Shown in pieces: positions 1-7,735 of a stretch of 64,000 bases of DNA. The notes under the pieces are model-generated. The model saw only the letters and a program-made list of their open reading frames with translations. It was not told the origin of the DNA and made no database searches. Both the position numbers and the translations under genes were made by a program. Origin of the DNA: Pyramidobacter piscolens (GTDB lineage: Bacteria; Synergistota; Synergistia; Synergistales; Dethiosulfovibrionaceae); assembly GCA_004558205.1 (NCBI GenBank), contig SFDM01000008.1:1-64000 (forward strand). Reading direction: 5' to 3'. Position 1 is the stretch's first letter, and each line of letters begins with the position of its first letter.

Positions 1-384
1 AATACGGCAGTAGAGGGCACCCTTGTCGTCGGAAACGCCTCGGGCGTAGATCTTTCCGTCCCTGATTTCGGGCTCGAAGGGCGCGCCGTTGGTCCAGTTT
101 TCTGGCCTGCCCGGCTCCACTACGTCGTAATGGTTATAGAACAGCAGCGATTCTTCCGAGTCACCGGGCAGCTCCGCCGAGATCAGGGCGTTCCCGCCTT
201 CCACGGGATGAAGCCGCGGCGACAAGCCGGAACGGCGCATGTCCTCGGTGATGCGGGCGCGGGCCTTTTCCAGGCCTTCCAGGTTGCCGGCAACGCTGGA
301 GCAGCGGCAGACGGCCTTCAGGTCCTCCAGCATCTCGTCGAAGTGCCCGTCCACATAGGCGAAAGCTTTTTCCATAGGAGTCAT
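1..384 (-). CDS. M20 family metallopeptidase, N-terminal part (runs off window)
   Basis: Partial gene read leftward; only the first 128 residues are inside the window. It encodes the N-terminus of an M20/M28-type zinc di- or carboxypeptidase. The visible motif YNHYDVVEPG carries the first metal-ligand His and the Asp of the family, and ARGVSDDKG supplies the bridging Asp region, spaced as in PepV/ArgE-like peptidases. The start at 384 follows an AAGGAGG ribosome site with 7-nt spacing. The site begins right after the stop codon of the truncated C45 gene, so the two are probably cotranscribed. The cytoplasmic peptidase role is family knowledge; the substrate cannot be told from this part. Confidence 0.85.
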   Translation of the reverse strand, partial: MTPMEKAFAYVDGHFDEMLEDLKAVCRCSSVAGNLEGLEKARARITEDMRRSGLSPRLHPVEGGNALISAELPGDSEESLLFYNHYDVVEPGRPENWTNGAPFEPEIRDGKIYARGVSDDKGALYCRI

Positions 385-397
385 CAAAGGACCTCCT

Positions 398-724
398 TTA
401 GAGCGGTATGGCGACGAACTCGCCTTCACAGCTGGGGCTTGTACAGATAGGGGGCAAGCCTTCGGTCAGGTTATAGATGATGCCGGCCACAGTGATGCCG
501 CCAACTTCACCTACCGGCTCGAAATAGAGCCCCCTGACGATGGGCGTGAAGCTCATCAGGACAGACTCGCAGGTTTCCTGCCGGCTCATGGTGCTAGTTG
601 GGGCGAACAGGGACCTGTAATCGGCCAAGCTGTTGTTGACCTTTTCCACGGCCTGGAAGCCGTGCTGACGCCCCATCTCAACGGCCGAGCCGGGCGTCAC
701 GTTCACAATGTGGAAACGTCTCAT
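398..724 (-). pseudogene. Truncated C45-family acyltransferase/hydrolase (N-terminal remnant)
   Basis: A 108-codon frame with a good ribosome site (AGAGGA before the ATG at 724). Its first 60 residues resemble the start of C45 (acyl-CoA:6-APA acyltransferase-like) proteins: GSAVEMGRQHG, then a Tyr/Leu-rich helix. The same layout occurs in the full-length C45 gene at 2972-4051 (FERGVQHGSQ). The frame ends just after an ICTS motif that sits where the family's N-terminal nucleophile Cys-Thr lies. C45 proteins usually need about 330-360 residues, so the whole catalytic domain after the nucleophile is missing. An intact M20 gene starts 14 bp after the stop. Probably a deletion remnant that is still translated; a genuine short protein cannot be excluded. 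Confidence 0.55.
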
Positions 725-867
725 TTTTTTCCTCTTTTCCTTATTTCTGCGATCAGCAGATCTAAAATAAATCGTTCTTTACCGTGGCGGGAACAAAAAC
801 CGGAAGATTCCAATGCAAGCAGGCGCAGAGGAAAGTCAGCGCTTGATACTACTTTGCAATAAAAACA

Positions 868-1015
868 CAAAATGGGCATGGAGGGGACGACCCGAGGGGT
901 ATCCACCAAGCAAGTATAGGCAGGCCGAACAGGCCGAGATAGTCTTTAGCGACTGCATGGCCCCTCGGGCCGTACCCTCAGAAACGATTCGCTATTTTAA
1001 TGGCGAAACAATACA
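868..1015 (+). repeat. Family P hairpin element, copy P1
   Basis: Non-coding long inverted repeat between the C45 remnant and the yitT-like gene. The outer arms GAGGGGACGACCCGAGGGG and a near-perfect complement ending CCGTACCCTC bracket an inner region with GGCC/GGCC and AGTC/GACT mini-stems and the box AAGTATAGGC. Highly similar to P4 (28541-28690) and, inverted, to P3 (22709-22857). Further copies are P2, P5 and P6. The rest of 725-1080 shows no gene. Confidence 0.85.
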
Positions 1016-1080
1016 AAATCCTAAAAGCTGGCATGCTTATTATCTAAATTTTTGATGTGCGTAAGATGTGTAAGGAGTAG

Positions 1081-1110
1081 AAAAAATCCGGCCGGTTTAG
1101 GCCGGCCGGA
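1081..1110 (-). terminator. Intrinsic terminator overlapping the end of the yitT-like gene
   Basis: On the minus strand a CCGGCCGG...CCGGCCGG stem is followed by ATTTTTTC. The left arm lies within the last codons and stop of the upstream gene. Confidence 0.75.
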
Positions 1111-1753
1111 CGGGGATAAAACGGCGTGATTTGAACCACGGAGTGATTTTTTTCATCACCAGGTCGATCGTGAAGCTGTTGACGGCCGTGTAAATCAGGC
1201 CCAGCAGCACGGCGTCCACGCGCTTCAGCACGAACGCGCCGATAAAGATGACGCTGCCGTCGATGATCTGCGTGAGCTGGCCTATCGACATGTTCGGACG
1301 CAGTTTTTTGGCCGTCATGATGAGAAAGTCGCTGCCGCCGGTGGACGAGTTCTGCATATACACAAGCGCGTAGCCCACGCCCGCAAAAACGCCCGACAGT
1401 ACGGCGGCCAGCCACCGGCTGCCGGTAAAGGCAGGCAGCAGCACGGCCACGTGATCGATGAAATAGGACGAGATGACCATCGTCTTGACTGAGGTAAAGA
1501 AGAACTCTTTGCCGAGGAACCGGAAACACAGCAGGATCATCGGCACGTTGAGGGCGAGGATCAGCCGCCCTACAGGCAGGCCGGTGACATAGTTAAGAAT
1601 CAGGCCCATGCCGCTGATGCCGCCGGGGGCAAAATTCGCGTTCCGCGCGAAAACGATGATCGACACGCTGATCAGCAGCGAAGCAATCAGGTCGACGGCG
1701 ACGGACTCAAGAAATTTTTTGACAGAAATCGTGGGCAGCTGGATTTTTTTCAT
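1097..1753 (-). CDS. YitT family membrane protein lacking the C-terminal domain
   Basis: Predicted inner-membrane protein of 218 residues with five or six hydrophobic segments. It carries YitT/DUF161 hallmarks: FAPGGISGMGLILNYVTGLPVG near residues 40-60, a NVPMILL segment, and SSTGGSDFLI in the middle. Longer YitT proteins add a cytoplasmic DUF2179 domain after the last helix. This one stops at about that boundary, so it is a membrane-domain-only version. The function of the family is poorly defined. The ATG at 1753 is preferred over an upstream TTG because a GGAG lies 11 nt before it. A terminator overlaps its stop. Confidence 0.75.
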   Translation of the reverse strand: MKKIQLPTISVKKFLESVAVDLIASLLISVSIIVFARNANFAPGGISGMGLILNYVTGLPVGRLILALNVPMILLCFRFLGKEFFFTSVKTMVISSYFIDHVAVLLPAFTGSRWLAAVLSGVFAGVGYALVYMQNSSTGGSDFLIMTAKKLRPNMSIGQLTQIIDGSVIFIGAFVLKRVDAVLLGLIYTAVNSFTIDLVMKKITPWFKSRRFIPVRPA

Positions 1754-1860
1754 GGTGAAACACGCTCCGTAAAAGCTCAAAATTTAGACTGTGGAAATTA
1801 TACGGGGAGCGCCGTTTATAAGTCAAATCAAAAATTGCTCATAAAAAAATAAGAATTCGA

Positions 1861-2802
1861 TTATATTTGCGTCCACAGGCCGCGTTCGTTGTATTCCTTG
1901 ACGAGGTCGATAAAAAAACGCATCGGTTGGGTGAGATATTTATCCTTACGGTAGATCACGCACAGCGTCGCGGCAAAATCGCCCTTGTCGAAACGGAAAA
2001 ACGCGCCGCGCTTGCGCGCGAAGGCCATCGCGTCCTGGGTGATACAGAAGCCGACTCCGGCCTCCACGAGGCTGATGCGCGTCAGGGCGCCCGAGATCAC
2101 AAGCGCGACGCGGGGCTGAAAGCCGTATACGCTGAATACCGTGTCTGACCATCGCCGGATGCGATCGGTTCCCGCGCCGACGATAAAGGGCTGATCGCCC
2201 ACTTCGTCCAGGCTCACAGGGCGTCTTTTACGCCAGTCAAACTCTTTTTCCGCTTCCTTCGCCAGCGCATGATCAGGAGGGGCGGCCAGCAGCGTGCTGT
2301 ATGAAAAAAGGGGTTCGTAGGCCAGATCGGCCCTCACGGCGGGATCCACGTCGGCCATATCCATGACGAACGCGAAATCCAGCTTGCCCGAAGCGACGCG
2401 GCGCTCGAATCCGCTGCCCGAGTTGGTCGACACGACCGTGCGCACCTTGGGAAATTTCTCCCACACCTGCGGCAGCAGCCGGGGCAAAAACTGCACGGCG
2501 CGGCTGCGCGACAGGCCGATTTTCACGTCGCCGGCGACCTCCGACTTCAGCTCCAGCAGCGACAGTTTGAGATTTTCTTCCAGAAAAAACTCGCGCCGCG
2601 CCGTATCGACGAGAATCGCCCCTTCGGACGTGAGCCGCAGCGCGCCGTCGCGCTTTTCGAAAATTTTGATGTCGTAATGCTTTTCCAGATTGCCGATCAC
2701 CTGCGAAAGAGCCGGCTGCGAAATGTACAGCTGACGCGCCGCTTCCGTGATCGAGCGCGTCTCCTCGACCTTGAGCAGGTATTCAAGTTTTTTGCTGTCC
2801 AT
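1861..2802 (-). CDS. LysR-family transcriptional regulator
   Basis: A 313-residue LysR regulator. The winged helix-turn-helix spans residues 3-65 (LEYLLKVEETRSITEAARQL, then SQPALSQVIGNLEK), followed by a linker and a periplasmic-binding-like effector domain (about 90-300). It is transcribed divergently from the C45 hydrolase - YfcC - M20 set, with a 169-bp shared promoter region that holds a perfect 6-7-6 dyad. By LysR practice it probably controls that set in response to a substrate or product and represses itself. The effector is unknown. Confidence 0.9.
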   Translation of the reverse strand: MDSKKLEYLLKVEETRSITEAARQLYISQPALSQVIGNLEKHYDIKIFEKRDGALRLTSEGAILVDTARREFFLEENLKLSLLELKSEVAGDVKIGLSRSRAVQFLPRLLPQVWEKFPKVRTVVSTNSGSGFERRVASGKLDFAFVMDMADVDPAVRADLAYEPLFSYSTLLAAPPDHALAKEAEKEFDWRKRRPVSLDEVGDQPFIVGAGTDRIRRWSDTVFSVYGFQPRVALVISGALTRISLVEAGVGFCITQDAMAFARKRGAFFRFDKGDFAATLCVIYRKDKYLTQPMRFFIDLVKEYNERGLWTQI

Positions 2803-2835
2803 AGGTCCGCCTCCCAGTGGTAGTTTGATGATTTT

Positions 2836-2864
2836 ATTTTATAGGAAGCGGTTCGTTTTTGCAA
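2836..2864 (-). promoter_or_regulatory. Predicted sigma70 promoter of the LysR gene
   Basis: TTGCAA and TAAAAT hexamers on the minus strand with a 17-bp spacer, 34 bp upstream of the lysR-type start codon. Confidence 0.5.
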
Positions 2865-2886
2865 GAGCAACATAAGGCAAGACTGA

Positions 2887-2905
2887 TAAAATCATCATTA
2901 TTTTA
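2887..2905. promoter_or_regulatory. Candidate LysR operator (perfect 6-7-6 dyad)
   Basis: TAAAAT-CATCATT-ATTTTA is a perfect inverted repeat between the two divergent promoters, ending 5 bp before the -35 of the C45 gene. Position and dyad type fit a LysR-type binding site; no binding data can be seen from sequence. Confidence 0.45.
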
Positions 2906-2909
2906 ATAT

Positions 2910-2937
2910 TTGACCTATAATTTTTCAGTCCTATAAT
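2910..2937 (+). promoter_or_regulatory. Predicted sigma70 promoter of the C45-yfcC operon
   Basis: TTGACC, 16-bp spacer, consensus TATAAT, 35 bp before the start codon of the C45 hydrolase. Confidence 0.7.
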
Positions 2938-2971
2938 TTGCGCATAAGCTCACAAGAAAGGAATTGCAGCC

Positions 2972-4051
2972 ATGACCAACCATAGATTCAAAGAAGTGTT
3001 CGTGAGTTCGGCCGATCCATTCGAGAGAGGCGTACAGCACGGTTCGCAGGTGAAGGAAAACATCTTGGCCATTTGCGAAGGCTACAGGAAGTCCTTCGCC
3101 AAAAAGGGCTTTACCTGGGAGGAAGCTCAGGAAATGGCGATGGCACGGGTGCCTCACCTCGAAAAAGCGACGCCCGAACTGATGCAGGAAGCGTGCGGGA
3201 TCGCCGAGGGGGCGAAGGTCGACCTCGCGATAGTGATGCTGCTTAATTTGCGCTACGAGCTGCTGAAGCTCAAGAAAGAGACGCCCGAGACGATCCACAA
3301 GAACGCCGAGTGTACGTGCTTCGCCGTGCTTCCCGAGGCCACCGGCAGCGGCAAAGTGTATAGCGGCCAGAACTGGGATAAGAACAAGTTCGTCAAAGAC
3401 CAGCTGTACGTGATTCACATCGACGAGTGCAACGGCACGAAGATCCTCGGCCTTTCCGAGCCGGCGCAGCTGATTCGCAACGGCATGAACAATCACGGGC
3501 TGTCTGTCAACTGCTCGACGCTGCTTTCCACGCTCGACGGCAAAGGCGTCGCTATTCCCACCAACTTCATGCGCCGCCGCCTGCTTCAGTGCAGGACCTT
3601 CGAGGAAGCGGCCGCGCTGGTGCGCGATTTCAAGCCCGACGTGTCGCTCAATTACGTGCTTGCCCACAAGGACGGCCAGGCCGCGGCGTTCGAGACGAAT
3701 CCGCGCGAGAATTTCGTCATCGATCCGTGCCGCGGGATTATCACCAAAGGCAACGATTTCGTCTGCGATCCCTCGATCGACCGTTTCGTTCCCGCCAGCA
3801 AGGACATGCCGCGCCATTTCCGCGGACAGAGGCTGAACGAGCTGTTCAAAAAGCGCCGCGGTTCGATCGACGTCCCTTACATCAAGGAATGCCTGCGCGA
3901 TCATTACGGATACCCAGGCAGCATCTGCAATCACCTGACCGAACGCGACCTGGTCACGATCGCTTCGATGATTTACGTGCTCGACGAGGGCTACGCGTGG
4001 ATGGCCTGGGGCAATCCATGCGAGAACGAGTACGAAATCTATAAACTGTAG
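2972..4051 (+). CDS. C45 family autoproteolytic acyltransferase/hydrolase
   Basis: A 359-residue member of the C45 (acyl-CoA:6-aminopenicillanate acyltransferase-like) Ntn-hydrolases. These self-cleave to expose an N-terminal Cys and act on amide bonds of N-acylated amino acids or peptides. Visible landmarks are the N-terminal FERGVQHG motif, the LLNLRYELL helix before the processing site, the candidate nucleophile Cys114 in AECTCF, and the SGQNWD substrate-site motif at about 131-136. Length is normal. The ribosome site AAGGAA lies 8 nt before the ATG. It is the first gene after a strong promoter, divergent from a LysR regulator and 61 bp before the YfcC permease. Cytoplasmic, since no signal peptide is seen. 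The substrate is unknown; an N-acyl amino acid is a reasonable guess from the neighbours. Confidence 0.8.
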   Translation: MTNHRFKEVFVSSADPFERGVQHGSQVKENILAICEGYRKSFAKKGFTWEEAQEMAMARVPHLEKATPELMQEACGIAEGAKVDLAIVMLLNLRYELLKLKKETPETIHKNAECTCFAVLPEATGSGKVYSGQNWDKNKFVKDQLYVIHIDECNGTKILGLSEPAQLIRNGMNNHGLSVNCSTLLSTLDGKGVAIPTNFMRRRLLQCRTFEEAAALVRDFKPDVSLNYVLAHKDGQAAAFETNPRENFVIDPCRGIITKGNDFVCDPSIDRFVPASKDMPRHFRGQRLNELFKKRRGSIDVPYIKECLRDHYGYPGSICNHLTERDLVTIASMIYVLDEGYAWMAWGNPCENEYEIYKL

Positions 4052-4112
4052 AGGTTTTACAATTCTGGATTCATCACTTTATTTTCTATCGGCAATTAAG
4101 GAGGACGTTTTT

Positions 4113-5540
4113 ATGGCTCACGAAACTGCTGCACCCGCAAAGGAACCGCTCGTCAAAAAGTTCAAGATGCCCGATACGTACCTGATCATCGTCGGACTGA
4201 TGGTCGTCGCCGCAATACTGACGTACATCATCCCCGCCGGCGTGTACGAGATGGTGAAGGATCCTCACACGGGCAAGAAAGTCATCGACCCAAACTCGTT
4301 CCACTATGTCGAGCAGAACGGCATCTCGCTGCTCAATTTCCTGAGAATGTTCAGCTACGGCCTCGCCAAGCAGTCGAAGATGATCCTCAACGTCGTGCTG
4401 ATCTGCGGCTGCTTCCACGTCGTCAACGAGACAAAGAGCCTTTCCAACTTTTTCTCGGCCGTCATCAACGCGCTGCATAACAAGGCGCTGCTGATCATCC
4501 CCGTCGTCATGGTTCTGTTCGGCATCCTCGGCACCACGGGCGCGCTGGTCAACTCGACGATCGCGTTCATTCCCGTCGGCCTGGTTATTGCCGCGCAGTT
4601 CAAGATGGACCGAGTGTTCGCGATGGCTATTGTGTACCTGTCCACGTTCGCCGGATTCGGCAGTTCCTTTATGTCGATCAACTCCGTGCAGGTCGCCCAG
4701 GCGATCGCCGAACTGCCTATCCTTTCCGGCAGTGAATTCCGCCTCGTAGTGACCGCTATTATCATCGCCGTCGCGATCATTTACACGATGATCTACTGCT
4801 TCCGCGTCCGCGCCGACCGCACAAAATCGGTCCTGTGGGGCACGCCCCAGATCGACTTTGACGATATCGACATCAACACCGATTTCACGGTTCGCCTGCG
4901 GTGGCAGGATCTCGTCATCGTTCTCCTCACCTTCGGCAGCTTCGGCTGGTTTGTGTACGGCGCGCTGAACTGCGACTGGGGACAAGAAACGATGGCCGCA
5001 TTCATGGTGTTCTCCGCCGTCGTGGGCGGCAAACTTGTGGGCTTCACCTTCGAAGAGATCGCCAAGCACTTCGTCGCCGGCGCCCGCAAGGTCCTTTACG
5101 GCGTCATCCTTATCGGGTTCGCGCAGGGCATCGCCCTGATCCTCGCCGAGGGCAAGATCATTCACACCATCGTCCACGCCGTGGCCGTGCTTCTGTCCAA
5201 GACTTCCGGCCCGTGGGCCGCAGTGCTGATGTTTTGGTTCAACCTCGTGTTCAACTTCTTCGTCTGTTCCGCCAGCGGCCAGGCCGCGATCGTCATGCCC
5301 ATCATGACGCCGCTTGCCGACGCTATCGGCCTGACCCGTCAGGTGGCCGTGCTCGCCTATCAGTACGGCGACGGTTTGTCGAACACGATCTTCCCCGTCA
5401 GCAGCACCCTGGTCGCTTCGCTCGCTATCGCCGGCGTGCCGTTCAACAAGTGGCTGAAGTTCCAGGTGCCTCTGTTCCTTATCTGGACGGTCATCGCCTC
5501 CGTCGCAATCGCGATCGCCGTCATGATCGGCTATCATTAA
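4113..5540 (+). CDS. YfcC/DcuC-family permease
   Basis: A 475-residue integral membrane carrier with about 11-12 hydrophobic segments, starting with PDTYLIIVGLMVVAAILTYI. It fits the YfcC branch of the C4-dicarboxylate/amino-acid carrier superfamily (Pfam DcuC): IIPAGVYE after TM1, a large soluble loop around 240-260, and the late conserved GDGLSNTIFPVSSTLVASLAIA region. Related carriers move dicarboxylates, arginine/ornithine or short peptides. Downstream of a C45 hydrolase and followed by an M20 aminoacylase, it probably imports an acylated amino acid or peptide. The ribosome site is AAGGAGG, 9 nt before the ATG. Confidence 0.8.
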   Translation: MAHETAAPAKEPLVKKFKMPDTYLIIVGLMVVAAILTYIIPAGVYEMVKDPHTGKKVIDPNSFHYVEQNGISLLNFLRMFSYGLAKQSKMILNVVLICGCFHVVNETKSLSNFFSAVINALHNKALLIIPVVMVLFGILGTTGALVNSTIAFIPVGLVIAAQFKMDRVFAMAIVYLSTFAGFGSSFMSINSVQVAQAIAELPILSGSEFRLVVTAIIIAVAIIYTMIYCFRVRADRTKSVLWGTPQIDFDDIDINTDFTVRLRWQDLVIVLLTFGSFGWFVYGALNCDWGQETMAAFMVFSAVVGGKLVGFTFEEIAKHFVAGARKVLYGVILIGFAQGIALILAEGKIIHTIVHAVAVLLSKTSGPWAAVLMFWFNLVFNFFVCSASGQAAIVMPIMTPLADAIGLTRQVAVLAYQYGDGLSNTIFPVSSTLVASLAIAGVPFNKWLKFQVPLFLIWTVIASVAIAIAVMIGYH

Positions 5541-5557
5541 ACCAAGTTTTTTCCCGG

Positions 5558-5596
5558 AGAAAGCTGCCGCCCCTCGACGGCGGCTTTCTTTTTCTT
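5558..5596 (+). terminator. Intrinsic terminator after the YfcC permease
   Basis: Stem AGAAAGCtGCCGCC / GGCGGCTTTCT followed by TTTTCTT. Confidence 0.8.
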
Positions 5597-5603
5597 ATAC
5601 TCT

Positions 5604-5755
5604 TTAGCAGATGAAACACCAAGTATCACTGAGGGGACGACCTGAGAAAGATCGGGGCCGCAAGCCGCGCAGGACCACCAAATGGGGTCCGGGTATGTCC
5701 GGAGCGGAACCGATTTTTCTCAGGTTGCCCCCGGACGTTAGCTTAGCTGCTTAAT
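5604..5755 (+). repeat. Family P hairpin element, copy P2
   Basis: Outer arms contain ACCTGAGAAA and TTTCTCAGGT, extended by GATCGG/CCGAT. The inner hairpin is GGACC...GGTCC and there is a GGGTATGTCC box. It is closest to P6 (54089-54237). Arm bases differ from P1 and P4 but remain complementary. It fills the space between the YfcC terminator and the M20 gene. Confidence 0.85.
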
Positions 5756-5815
5756 CGGAAATGAATATTACAATAAGCACGCCGTATCTATTTTTTTAAT
5801 AAAGAGGACATGAAT

Positions 5816-7009
5816 ATGGAACGTGAAAGTTTTTACGGAGCGATCAAAGAATCAGTCGAGTCGCGCCGCGCCGAACTGTGCGAAATGGCCGATCGGATTT
5901 TTGACTTTGCCGAAACCGGTTTTGAGGAGTTCAAATCAAGCGCCCTGCTCGAAGAGTATCTCGAGAAAAAGGGCTTTACCGTTGAGCGCGGCGTCGCGGG
6001 GCTGAAAACGGCGTTTCGCGCCGTATACCAGAAAGGCAGGGGCGGCCCGTCGTTCGGATTTCTCTGCGAGTACGACGCGCTGCGCCATATGGGGCACGCC
6101 TGCGGGCATCACATGCAGGGGCCGTCGGTCGCCGGCGCGGCTTTGGCCGTACTTGACCTGGCCGAGCGCGCCGCCCCCGGCGCGCCGTACAAGGTCGTCG
6201 TCTACGGAACGCCCGCTGAGGAAACCGAGGGCGGCAAGACGCTCATGCAGGAAAAAGGCTGCTTCAAAGATATCGACCTGGCGCTGATGATGCACGCCGC
6301 GCCCGACACGTGCGTGGACGTGAAGTCGATGGCCTCGCGCGAGTTCAAAGTACGTTTCCACGGCAAAAGCGCCCACGCGGCGATGGCTCCTGAGGCTGGG
6401 CGCAGCGCCTTTGACGCCGTGCTGCTGTCGTTCAGCGCCTTTGAATTTCTGCGCGAGCACGTGCGCGACGACACGCGAATCCACTACACCGTCACCGACG
6501 CCGGCGGCCCCGCCAACGTCGTCCCCGAGACGGCCGAAGCGCAGTACGTGCTGCGCTCCTACGATACGGACTATCTTGAAACGCTGATTCCGCGCGCGCA
6601 GGACATATGGCAGGGAGCGAGCCTGATGACGGGCACGGCGTGGGAGATCACAGGTTCGCAGCGGTTCTGGGGCAAGATTCCGGCGCCGCGGCTGAACGGC
6701 CTGATCATGGAGCAGGCCGAAGCCTTCGACGCGCCGCAGATCGCCCCGCCGCGCGAGAAGACCGGCTCGACCGACTTTGGCGTCGTCATGTATCACCTGC
6801 CTGGCTGCTGCATCCGCTCGGCCTTCGTCCCCCACGGAACGGCCGCGCACACGCAGGCCTTTCTTGACGCGGGCAAAACGCAGCGAGCGCACGACGCGCT
6901 TGTCTGCGGATCGGAGATTCTCGCCGCCGCGTGCCTGCGCATTCTGAGCGCGCCGAACATCCTGGCCGAAATCCAGGAAGAGTTTCGCGCGCGCAAAGCG
7001 GGCAAATAG
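5816..7009 (+). CDS. M20 family amidohydrolase (AbgB/aminoacylase-like)
   Basis: A 397-residue M20D-type metal-dependent amidohydrolase, the branch that includes aminoacylases and p-aminobenzoyl-glutamate hydrolase AbgB. Metal and catalytic residues are visible in CEYDALRHMGHACGHH (Cys96, His98 in this numbering), in the PAEETEGGK motif with the general-base Glu135-136, and in MMHAAPDT. A lid/dimerisation domain follows from about 170 to 290. It probably hydrolyses N-acyl or dipeptide-like amides in the cytoplasm, downstream of the C45 hydrolase and permease. The ATG at 5816 is chosen because GAGG lies 8 nt before it; the ATG at 5810 would leave only 2 nt. Confidence 0.85.
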   Translation: MERESFYGAIKESVESRRAELCEMADRIFDFAETGFEEFKSSALLEEYLEKKGFTVERGVAGLKTAFRAVYQKGRGGPSFGFLCEYDALRHMGHACGHHMQGPSVAGAALAVLDLAERAAPGAPYKVVVYGTPAEETEGGKTLMQEKGCFKDIDLALMMHAAPDTCVDVKSMASREFKVRFHGKSAHAAMAPEAGRSAFDAVLLSFSAFEFLREHVRDDTRIHYTVTDAGGPANVVPETAEAQYVLRSYDTDYLETLIPRAQDIWQGASLMTGTAWEITGSQRFWGKIPAPRLNGLIMEQAEAFDAPQIAPPREKTGSTDFGVVMYHLPGCCIRSAFVPHGTAAHTQAFLDAGKTQRAHDALVCGSEILAAACLRILSAPNILAEIQEEFRARKAGK

Positions 7010-7135
7010 CGGAGTGCTGTCATAAAAGCGCGGCGAACAACACAATTCCCGCTCTTCCTCGTCACCGGGGCACCTACGGCCGCGCGACAGGCAAAGCCGA
7101 AAAAAGCGGGAACGCCCTGAAAAGCCTCCGCAAAC

Positions 7136-7187
7136 AAAACAGGCGCCTCAGATCCGAGCTGACTCCGGACTGAAGTGCCTGTTTTAT
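7136..7187 (+). terminator. Hairpin terminator after the M20 amidohydrolase
   Basis: AAAACAGGCgCcTCAG pairs with CTGAaGTGCCTGTTTT and is followed by ATTCT. Spacing and T content are adequate for an intrinsic terminator. Confidence 0.6.
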
Positions 7188-7345
7188 TCTGTCAAAAAAA
7201 TGCGGATCCCCGCGCCGGCCTCGCCCAGCCAGCGCCCTATTGTGCCGGCGTTTCACGAACGCCGGGCCCCCGCGATGGACGAGAAAAATTCCATCACGGC
7301 AAAAACGCAGGCGTAAAAGAGGACAAAATACTTTCTTATTCTTTA

Positions 7346-7495
7346 CTACCCCCTCAAATGGAGAACCACATAGCCGCCAACCGGCCGAGTTTCCGCGGCG
7401 GGAACCGCCGCGGCCGTCTTCTCAATCGACGCCGCGTGGAGCGCCCCCGCCAGGAGAACCGCAAAAAGAACCAATACCGCCAAAAGCTGTTTCAT
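7346..7495 (-). CDS. Small secreted or membrane-anchored peptide, 49 aa, unknown
   Basis: A 49-codon frame on the minus strand. It begins MKQLLAVLVLFAVLLAGALH, a textbook signal peptide (Lys, about 14 hydrophobic residues, AxA at residues 18-22), and leaves a mature part of roughly 27 residues ending in PVGGYVVLHLRG. GAGG sits 9 nt before the ATG. A good sigma70 promoter lies 213 bp upstream, so the transcript would have a long leader. No family is recognised. It could also be the 5' part of a frameshifted longer gene, because the frame ends in two successive stops after a GGYVV motif. Confidence 0.5.
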   Translation of the reverse strand: MKQLLAVLVLFAVLLAGALHAASIEKTAAAVPAAETRPVGGYVVLHLRG

Positions 7496-7707
7496 TCCAA
7501 GCCGCCTCTTTCTTTATTCTCAATCATATCAAATCAATGCAGATCTTACCCAGACCGCCCCTATCGCCGTAAAGCCCTTTTCCTGCCGGCGCCATCGCAG
7601 GGCCGTGAAAAACTTTATATTTCTAGCATTTCTCACAAAAGCCACCCCTTCACAACGGAAATTTTCGTGACCTTCATGGAAGGCTCACCGAACCTTTCAT
7701 GGCGCGA

Positions 7708-7735
7708 ATTATACTGCATACAAAAAACACGTCAA
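7708..7735 (-). promoter_or_regulatory. Predicted sigma70 promoter upstream of the 49-aa ORF
   Basis: TTGACG - 16 bp - TATAAT on the minus strand. The implied 5' leader is about 200 nt (7496-7700) and contains no ORF. No known riboswitch consensus was recognised in it. Confidence 0.65.

Noticed and set aside
811..867. Possible decayed R fragment before P1
   Set aside because: Only a short GCAAGCAGGCGCAGAGGAAA stretch resembles the R arm; similarity is too weak to list as a copy.
4086..5537. Long antisense frame (483 codons) opposite the YfcC permease
   Set aside because: His/Asp/Arg-rich shadow caused by GC-rich codon bias on the true strand; no ribosome site and no recognisable domain.
7496..7700. 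Long leader of the 49-aa ORF as a known riboswitch
   Set aside because: No recognisable consensus of common classes (TPP, FMN, SAM, cobalamin, lysine, glycine) could be found by eye.
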